From Natronolimnohabitans innermongolicus JCM 12255 (GTDB lineage Archaea; Halobacteriota; Halobacteria; Halobacteriales; Natrialbaceae): a DNA stretch of 37,195 nucleotides. The notes beneath the pieces were generated by a model. That model saw only the letters and a list, made by a program, of their open reading frames with translations, was not told the origin of the DNA and made no database searches. A program made the translations under genes and the position numbers. The stretch's first letter is position 1. Every line of letters begins with the position of its first letter. Location: positions 66,756-103,950 of the forward strand of contig NZ_AOHZ01000040.1 of the NCBI RefSeq assembly GCF_000337215.1, given 5' to 3'. This document shows, piece by piece, positions 32,925 to 37,195 of the stretch.

Positions 32925-33288
32925 AGTCGATACTCGCGACCGAATCCCTATTGCTCTCCCGGTTCGATTCTCGAACTCGCCACTCGAGAGTCGCTCGAGC
33001 ACGGAGGGTTTCGAGACGGCGCGACAGGACAACTGACAGGAGAGGCGGAACCCGACGGCGCGCCACCGCCGCCGGATGCCGTCCAACGGACAGCGTCTCC
33101 GCGAGGACACGCTGCAATCGACTCTGTGCGGCCCGCGGGCTTAGTTACCAGCCGCCTTACAGGGTCGAACGGTTCCGCGACGACCGCCGGGCGCGTAGTA
33201 ACAGTCACCTACTGTCGGCGTCGGTCGTGCGTTCGTCAGCGTTCTATCAAAAGAAAACTAATTAAGGAGGACTACAAAGAGGTGGGTA
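32925..33288. other. 364-bp divergent intergenic region
   Basis: It lies between DUF3054 (minus) and the J-domain gene (plus). The last 50 bases are strikingly AT-rich (ATCAAAAGAAAACTAATTAAGG at about 33244-33265, TATA candidate CTAATTAA) and are followed by GGAGG (33265-33269) and GAGGTG (33279-33284), possible ribosome-binding sites for the ATG at 33289. The rest is GC-rich with no gene seen. Confidence 0.5.
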
Positions 33289-33984
33289 ATGGCTGTGGTC
33301 GACGACCGTCAGGCGGGCTGTGATGGGTGCGGCCGGACGGTTCCCCTAGAGGAGCTGACGGCGGTGACGATGCCCGACGGCGAGCAGGTCGCGTGTTGCC
33401 CGCGCTGTGAGCCACACGCGCGGGAAGCCGCGCGCAAGTGCTCCTCGCTCGACCAGCGCCGGGCGCCCTGTGACGGCTGTACCGGCACCTACCTCGAGGC
33501 CGAACTCGAGGATCTCGTCCTCGAGGACGGAACCGTCCTCTCGTGTTGTCCGAGCTGTGCGGCCGCCGCACCCGGCGGTGACGAGACGGACGACGGACCG
33601 ACGACCGACGCCGGCGACGGCGAGAGCGCCAGTGAAGACGAAGCCGACGACGGCGACCGGCAGCTTTGCTCGCAGTGCAACGAGTGGGTCACCGCCGAAC
33701 TGTTTCGCGTCACGACCATCGACGACCGGAGCGAGCGGCTCTGTCCGACCTGCAAGGAGCGCGCCGAAGACGACGGCATCGTCAAGGACGTCGAGATGCG
33801 CAAGACGAAGGCGCGCGACGTCCTCGACGTCGAGGCCGACGCGACGGCTGAAGAGATCAGACGGGCCTTCCACGCCCAGGTCAAACGCGCCCATCCCGAC
33901 CAGCAAAGCGGCAGTCGGTCGGCGTTCAAGCTCGTTCAGGAGGCCTACGAGCGGTTACAGGACGACGACGACGCTGACGCGTAG
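33289..33984 (+). CDS. Three-zinc-knuckle protein with C-terminal J domain
   Basis: A 231-residue protein. Three similar zinc modules come first: C11/C14 with C37/C40, C61/C64 with C87/C90, and C127/C130 with C152/C155, each CxxC...C(C)PxC; the second and third are joined by a very acidic linker (about 96-124). A J domain fills residues about 173-226 (TKARDVLDVEADATAEEIRRAFHAQVKRAHPDQQS) with the HPD tripeptide at 202-204, which stimulates DnaK-type ATPases. In DnaJ the J domain is N-terminal; here the order is reversed and there is no G/F region. It may recruit Hsp70 to a client bound by the zinc part. It is preceded by SD-like GGAGG and GAGGTG. Confidence 0.88.
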   Translation: MAVVDDRQAGCDGCGRTVPLEELTAVTMPDGEQVACCPRCEPHAREAARKCSSLDQRRAPCDGCTGTYLEAELEDLVLEDGTVLSCCPSCAAAAPGGDETDDGPTTDAGDGESASEDEADDGDRQLCSQCNEWVTAELFRVTTIDDRSERLCPTCKERAEDDGIVKDVEMRKTKARDVLDVEADATAEEIRRAFHAQVKRAHPDQQSGSRSAFKLVQEAYERLQDDDDADA

Positions 33985-34006
33985 AATTTCAGCTGCGTCA
34001 ACTGCG

Positions 34007-34105
34007 CTCCTCGTTCTCCTCGTTCTCCTCGTTCTCCTCGTTCTCCTCGTTCTCCTCGTTCTCCCCGTTCTCCTCGTTCTCCTCGTTCTCCCCGTTCTCC
34101 CCGTT
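34007..34105. repeat. Perfect 9-bp tandem repeat, 11 copies (CTC-CYC-GTT)
   Basis: Eleven head-to-tail copies of a 9-base unit: copies 1-6, 8 and 9 are CTCCTCGTT; copies 7, 10 and 11 are CTCCCCGTT. The array begins 22 bases after the J-domain gene stop and ends in the spacer before the convergent TIR gene. In one minus frame it reads as Glu-Glu-Asn repeats, but there is no start codon and a stop lies just upstream, so it is taken as non-coding. The unit number is likely to vary by slippage. Confidence 0.9.
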
Positions 34106-34193
34106 CTCAGTTCCAACGCACAGCCTATCGCCTCACTCATAGCCCACGCCCCACACACCGCTCTCCGCTCCCAGTTTGCGTCGACGCGACGAA

Positions 34194-34805
34194 CTACCGT
34201 TCGGCGTCCTCGCGACCACGATAGCCGATCGTCGCCGGATCGAAGTAATACCTCGAGCCGCAGGCGTCACAGTCCGTCGACAGCGGCCTGCCGTGTTCGT
34301 GTCGCGTCCAGAGTTTTCGCTGGTCCTGGTCGATGGTGAGCGTCACGGGGCGTTCGCAGTCGGGAACCGTACACGGGAACCGGACGTACCAGTTCGGAAC
34401 CGAGAGTGCCCCCAGCGGCGCGAGCTCGCTTCGCAGCCTCGTGAGCAGGTTGAAGATCGTCACCGTCGGATTCTCGCGTTCGATCACCACGCCGTCGGCG
34501 TCGGCGATGAACCCGCCGCGGTGGCGCTCGTGTTCGTACAGCGCGACGACCGGGATTCCCTTCGCCAGCGCGTAGCCGACCTCCTGGTTGATCCACGGCT
34601 CGGTAGCCGACGCCTCGGTCAACACCGCGACGACGACGTCGCTGTTGGCGAGCCGTCCCTCGAGTCGCTTCCTGGAGCGACCGGATTCGACCTCCTCGAG
34701 GGCGATGTGGACGCCGAGGGGGAAGTTCTTGACCGTCGAGAACAGGTCCTGGACGAGCTCGAGGTCCCGCGGAGCGTGAGAGACGAACAGTTGCGCTTCG
34801 GTCAT
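34194..34805 (-). CDS. TIR-domain protein with C-terminal zinc-finger domain
   Basis: A 203-residue protein. Residues 4-90 look like a TIR (TIR_2) domain: AQLFVSHAPRD is the first strand and BB-loop entry, SDVVVAVLTEASATEPWINQEVGYALAKGIPVVALY the central strands; E75 is where NAD+-cleaving TIR enzymes have their catalytic Glu. A middle segment (about 91-140) is followed by a zinc-binding-like end with C145, C150, H169/H171, C179 and C182. TIR domains in prokaryotes often serve NAD+-based defence or make cyclic-ADPR signals (Thoeris ThsB); no ThsA-like effector is adjacent, so defence is only a possibility. The promoter has a tandem 10-bp repeat. Confidence 0.8.
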   Translation of the reverse strand: MTEAQLFVSHAPRDLELVQDLFSTVKNFPLGVHIALEEVESGRSRKRLEGRLANSDVVVAVLTEASATEPWINQEVGYALAKGIPVVALYEHERHRGGFIADADGVVIERENPTVTIFNLLTRLRSELAPLGALSVPNWYVRFPCTVPDCERPVTLTIDQDQRKLWTRHEHGRPLSTDCDACGSRYYFDPATIGYRGREDAER

Positions 34806-34837
34806 CGGCGACTCTACGACGACTGGCGTGTGAGACC

Positions 34838-34860
34838 GTATTAATCTATCTTAATCTGTC
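34838..34860 (-). promoter_or_regulatory. TIR gene promoter with tandem 10-bp repeat
   Basis: The plus strand reads GTATTAATC at 34838-34846 (minus GATTAATAC, a TATA candidate about 37 bases before the ATG at 34805). TTAATCTATC (34841-34850) is directly followed by TTAATCTGTC (34851-34860), nine of ten bases identical and exactly one helical turn apart. This could be a duplicated TATA/BRE region or an operator. Confidence 0.5.
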
Positions 34861-35332
34861 ACTCGCCGTGTGCCGTTTCCCGACGCGTCTCGAGGACGCG
34901 CCGCGAGAACTCGACGTCGTCGAGCTCTAGCCCGAGGCCGTCGAACCACGCCCGTTCGACGTGCCAGCGTCCGCGCTGTCGGCCGTCGAGGGTGTACGAC
35001 GTCGCTTCGAGGCGGCCGGGCGTCCACTCGCGTTCGGCGGCGACGTCGAGCAGCGTTCGAACGACGGCGCCGACCTCCTCGCTTCCGACGGTGGGCCGCT
35101 CGCTGACCGTCTCGTAGGCGATGGCCAGCCCGGAGCCATCCGCCGGCGTTTCGTTCGTGGATGCGGAGTCCGGTTTCGTCCGCGGCCTTGTTTCCGAGTC
35201 GCCGATCTCGTGGGTGCCGTCGACATCGGACTGTCCACCGGCGAGCCACCGCCACTCGGTGAGGTAGATCCCGTGGCTCATCAGCCGGTTCTCGAGGGCG
35301 ACGCCGACGGGTGGAAGATCGCTGTCGCTCAT
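34859..35332 (-). CDS. Uncharacterised haloarchaeal protein
   Basis: A 157-residue acidic soluble protein. The N-terminus (1-35, VGVALENRLMSHGIYLTEWRWLAGGQ) looks structured, then a low-complexity linker (about 36-68), then a structured C-terminal half (LAIAYETVSERPTVGSEEVGAVVRTLLDVAAEREWTPGRLEATSYTLDGRQRGRWHVERAWFDGL). No known domain is recognised. The ATG at 35332 is 28 bases from a minus-strand TATA-like GACTTTTCC at about 35356-35364. Its stop overlaps the upstream repeat of the TIR promoter by two bases, so the TIR gene may be partly transcribed with it. Confidence 0.7.
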   Translation of the reverse strand: MSDSDLPPVGVALENRLMSHGIYLTEWRWLAGGQSDVDGTHEIGDSETRPRTKPDSASTNETPADGSGLAIAYETVSERPTVGSEEVGAVVRTLLDVAAEREWTPGRLEATSYTLDGRQRGRWHVERAWFDGLGLELDDVEFSRRVLETRRETAHGE

Positions 35333-35408
35333 GCTCGAGGTGTCGACGACCGCGGGGAAAAGTCGTCCGGCGGCCGCGTTCGGGTTCGGGCTTGGTGGAC
35401 CGTCTCTT

Positions 35409-36053
35409 TTAAAGCGGGTCGACCAGATCCTCGAGTGCCGCCCGCGGATCGTCGGCCTTCGCGACGCCGCTTGCGAGCAGGACGCCCTCCGCACCGAGGT
35501 CGTCGGCCGAGACGACGTCCTCGCCCGTACTGATGCCGGCGCCACAGAGTACCGAGACGTCGTCGTCGACGGCTTCGGCCGCGCTCACGGCGCCCTCGAC
35601 GATATCGGGGTCGGCCTGGCTGACCGGCGTGCCGGTCCCGATCAGTTCCGGCGGTTCGACGGCGACGGCGTCCGGGCCGAGCGCCGCCGCGGCGCCGATC
35701 TGCTCGGGGTTGTTCGCACAGACGACCGTCTCGAGGCCGGCGCGCTCGGCCGCGCGGACCGAGCCGTCGATATCGGCCAGCTTCAGCCGCTGCTCGGAGT
35801 GGTTGATCAGCGTGCCGACCGCGCCTGCGTCGGCGACCGACTCCGCGAGCGTGTGGCCGGTGTTGCTGCCGTGCTCGACCGGGTCGACGTGCTGGGCCCA
35901 CGTCTCGACGCCCGTCTCGGCGACGCGCTCGAGGTGGGCCGCCTGCGGGGCGACCGCCAGACGGGCGTCTGTCGACTCGTCGACGTCGCGGACGGCTTCG
36001 GCCACCGCGACCGGCTCACACGGATACGTCTTCAGGTTTACGAGGACGAACAT
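35409..36053 (-). CDS. tpiA: Triosephosphate isomerase (archaeal short type)
   Basis: A 214-residue TIM barrel interconverting dihydroxyacetone phosphate and glyceraldehyde 3-phosphate in glycolysis/gluconeogenesis. The catalytic residues are N6 and K8 (VNLKTY), H85 (LINHSEQRL) and E133 ([11 protein letters not shown]), with the phosphate-binding [10 protein letters not shown] (171-180). The shortness against 250-residue bacterial enzymes is the usual archaeal form. The promoter has a TATA-like CTATTTCT (minus) with a 14-base palindrome beside it. It lies next to aMBF1, separated by 178 bases. Confidence 0.97.
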   Translation of the reverse strand: MFVLVNLKTYPCEPVAVAEAVRDVDESTDARLAVAPQAAHLERVAETGVETWAQHVDPVEHGSNTGHTLAESVADAGAVGTLINHSEQRLKLADIDGSVRAAERAGLETVVCANNPEQIGAAAALGPDAVAVEPPELIGTGTPVSQADPDIVEGAVSAAEAVDDDVSVLCGAGISTGEDVVSADDLGAEGVLLASGVAKADDPRAALEDLVDPL

Positions 36054-36064
36054 ACGAGCACAGC

Positions 36065-36078
36065 CTTCCGCGCGGAAG
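36065..36078. promoter_or_regulatory. Palindromic operator candidate in the tpiA promoter
   Basis: CTTCCGCGCGGAAG is a perfect 14-base palindrome. It lies between the start codon at 36053 and the minus-strand TATA-like CTATTTCT (36077-36084), where a bound regulator would hinder RNA polymerase. Control of glycolytic genes by a sugar-responsive factor is known in haloarchaea, but this motif is not one I can assign. Confidence 0.4.
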
Positions 36079-36231
36079 AAATAGCTTGCGAGTCGGTGCC
36101 GAAGCGCGCGTCTCGAGAAGCGGGACCGAAAGACACGCCGCGCTCGGCGGTCGGGTCACGGCCGATCGCGGTCGTAATTGCTGCCAGACGGCGCTGGGAG
36201 CGACCCCAGCCGAGCGACGGCGTCGTCGGCG

Positions 36232-36768
36232 TCAGTCCTTTCGCTTGACCACGTCGCCGAGGGTGTAGCTTCCCGACGCTGAGCCGCCGGACCACTCCGA
36301 ATCGTCACTCGACGCGCCCTCGGCGTTCAGATCGACCTCGAGGAAGCGCTCGAGTTTCGACTGGACGCGGTCGCTCGGCAGCGTATCGCCGCGTTCGATC
36401 TTCCGAATCAGGCTCGACTTTTCGTTCAGTTCGTTCGCCAGATCCGACTGGCTCAGTCCCTTGTTCTCGCGAGCCTTCCGCACGCGGTCGTCGTAGTCGG
36501 TCGCGAGCTCGTCCATGTCGTCGAACATGTCCGAGCGACGACTGCTCGAGGACGAACTCGAGGTCGTCGTCGAACCGCCCGACGAAGACGAGGACGACGA
36601 GGAGGAACTCGAGCCGGTCGAGTACTTGGTCGAAGAACTCGAGCTCGAGGTCTGCTTGACCTCGGTGCCGAAGTCCGTACAGTTCGAACACACGTCGAGT
36701 TTCGCGCCCTCGACCTTGATAGTCTTCGGAGACGACGTCTCGGCGCCACACATCTCGCACTGGACCAT
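36232..36768 (-). CDS. mbf1: Archaeal multiprotein bridging factor 1 (zinc ribbon + HTH)
   Basis: A 178-residue protein. Residues 1-32 are a zinc ribbon with C4, C7, C27 and C30 (MVQCEMCGAE...VCSNC). Residues about 92-146 form a cro-type HTH (RVRKARENKGLSQSDLANELNEKSSLIRKIERGDTLPSDRVQSKLERFL). This is the archaeal MBF1 order, a factor bound to ribosomes and the transcription machinery. Between them is a long, almost pure serine/glycine/threonine linker (about 41-78). The ATG at 36768 is fixed by the minus-strand TATA GGTTTATGG (about 36792-36800), 28 bases upstream. Confidence 0.93.
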   Translation of the reverse strand: MVQCEMCGAETSSPKTIKVEGAKLDVCSNCTDFGTEVKQTSSSSSSTKYSTGSSSSSSSSSSSGGSTTTSSSSSSSRRSDMFDDMDELATDYDDRVRKARENKGLSQSDLANELNEKSSLIRKIERGDTLPSDRVQSKLERFLEVDLNAEGASSDDSEWSGGSASGSYTLGDVVKRKD

Positions 36769-37096
36769 GAGGGTACGTATATCGCGGCGAGCCATAAACC
36801 ATGCGGCGCGGTCTCGGTAGGTTGGGATAGTATCGACGGCTTTGGATTCGGCAGTAACTGAAAACACCACGAAAGCCCCTGACGGTATCGAGTCGGGCGA
36901 CTCGCTGCGCGCTTCGCTCACTTCGTTCGCTGCAGTGCTTGTGTCGCCGTCCTTCCTCGATAACGTCAGCCCCTTTCATTCCAACCCGCGGTGGCACGAC
37001 CAGTCAGCTGACACGGGCGGGAATGAACGTGGCAGGTGGTTTCGCCTTCGAGGAGTCAGGCTACGGAACGCTTTCAAACGAAAAGACCGAGCCCGA
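36769..37096. other. 328-bp intergenic region between mbf1 and the terminal gene
   Basis: It contains the mbf1 promoter (36792-36800) and the 107-bp inverted-repeat element described separately. No gene is seen. The remaining stretch (36978-37096) has an inverted GTGCC/GGCAC-like pattern but no clear feature. Confidence 0.5.
36871..36977. repeat. 107-bp imperfect inverted-repeat (MITE/REP-like) element
   Basis: The left end (36871-36891) and the reverse complement of the right end (36957-36977) match at 17 of 21 positions; both start GAAAG, share CTGACG/TGACG and end TATCGA. The inside is rich in GCG/CGC and CTTCG units with short complementary pieces such as GGGCGAC and GTCGCC. It lies upstream of mbf1, after the end of the preceding gene on the same strand. 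I recall similar GAAAGCCCC-type intergenic repeats in haloarchaeal genomes; copy number here cannot be checked. Confidence 0.55.
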
Positions 37097-37176
37097 TCAG
37101 TCCAGTGCGGCCCAGGAGTGGACGAAGCGCTGGAGGGCGGTCAGGTGGCCGACGACCGCGAGGAAGACCAGCAGCC
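37097..37176 (-). CDS. C-terminal fragment of a probable CDP-alcohol phosphatidyltransferase (cut by contig end)
   Basis: The minus frame ending at the TGA at 37099-37097 gives LLVFLAVVGHLTALQRFVHSW followed by AALD. The hydrophobic helix followed by LTALQR is the usual end of CDP-alcohol phosphatidyltransferases, membrane enzymes that join a CDP-archaeol (or CDP-diacylglycerol) to an alcohol, and this gene is often next to mbf1 in haloarchaea as far as I recall. Only 26 residues are present, so the call is tentative. The 5' part is missing because the real sequence stops at 37176. Confidence 0.55.
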
Positions 37177-37195
37177 CTGTCTCTTATACACATCT
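37177..37195. other. Tn5/Nextera mosaic-end adapter sequence (library artefact)
   Basis: The last 19 bases are exactly CTGTCTCTTATACACATCT, the Tn5 mosaic end used in tagmentation libraries. The match is full-length, lies at the very end of the window and interrupts a reading frame. It is sequencing adapter, not archaeal DNA. Confidence 0.97.

Noticed and set aside
33955-34158. A 67-residue Arg-Thr repeat protein encoded by the 9-bp array on the minus strand
   Set aside because: Every frame of a 9-bp repeat gives a tripeptide repeat; this one is basic, has no promoter and overlaps the end of the J-domain gene.
36892-36956. Possible tRNA or structured RNA in the CTTCG-rich segment before mbf1
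   Set aside because: No acceptor stem, anticodon arm or T-loop pattern could be fitted; the folding is explained by the inverted-repeat element.
1-37195. CRISPR arrays, intact insertion sequences or integrase/att sites
   Set aside because: No regularly spaced repeats of 25-40 bases, transposase or integrase motifs were found; the only tandem array is the 9-bp minisatellite.

Overview
The window is high-GC DNA from a halophilic archaeon. The evidence is the strongly acidic proteomes, GC-rich third codon positions, TATA-like boxes placed about 27 bases before start codons (leaderless transcripts), a Tat-type lipoprotein signal, DUF2150, archaeal MBF1, a Bax1/DUF790 nuclease, an archaeal-type diadenylate cyclase and geranylgeranyl-reductase-type lipid enzymes. 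Gene content fits the Natrialbaceae (Natrinema/Haloterrigena-like); that placement is inference. The last 19 bases are exactly the Tn5/Nextera mosaic-end sequence, so the right edge is an untrimmed contig end and not genomic DNA.

Left part (1-10.9 kb): the end of an AEC-type transporter and a GNAT acetyltransferase; a tightly coupled minus-strand operon in which an FAD sugar-lactone-oxidase-like enzyme lies between two Anabaena-sensory-rhodopsin-transducer (ASRT) fold proteins; a divergent large-subunit catalase with a C-terminal DJ-1/PfpI-like domain; a Tat lipoprotein in a lower-GC pocket; an F420-dependent LLM oxidoreductase; an archaeal diadenylate cyclase divergent from Bax1; and a ferritin.

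Middle part (10.9-25 kb): a MATE exporter, a divergent malate/lactate-dehydrogenase-like protein with an altered catalytic dyad, a single-domain response regulator, a VOC dioxygenase-like protein, an NSUN-type m5C RNA methyltransferase coupled to a small partner, a PAC2 protein, a geranylgeranyl reductase-family flavoprotein, an amidase, a TRIC-type channel, an aldo/keto reductase, small membrane proteins and a PAPS-reductase/CysD-like PP-loop protein whose promoter carries a perfect palindrome.

Right part (25-37.2 kb): a small Cys-rich ORF candidate, DUF2150, a TatD-like hydrolase, a coiled-coil zinc-ribbon protein, a short remnant of a histidine kinase, a NYN-domain nuclease-like protein, an aldehyde dehydrogenase, gcvT-gcvH, an XRE-type regulator with a small membrane protein, DUF3054, a protein with three zinc knuckles and a C-terminal J domain, an 11-copy 9-bp tandem repeat, a TIR-domain/zinc-finger protein, triosephosphate isomerase, aMBF1, a 107-bp inverted-repeat element and the 3' end of a probable CDP-alcohol phosphatidyltransferase. 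Most of this is core or shell chromosome. No CRISPR array, rRNA, tRNA or intact insertion sequence was seen. The two loci most likely to hold undescribed biology are the ASRT-oxidase-ASRT operon beside catalase and the stand-alone TIR-zinc protein.
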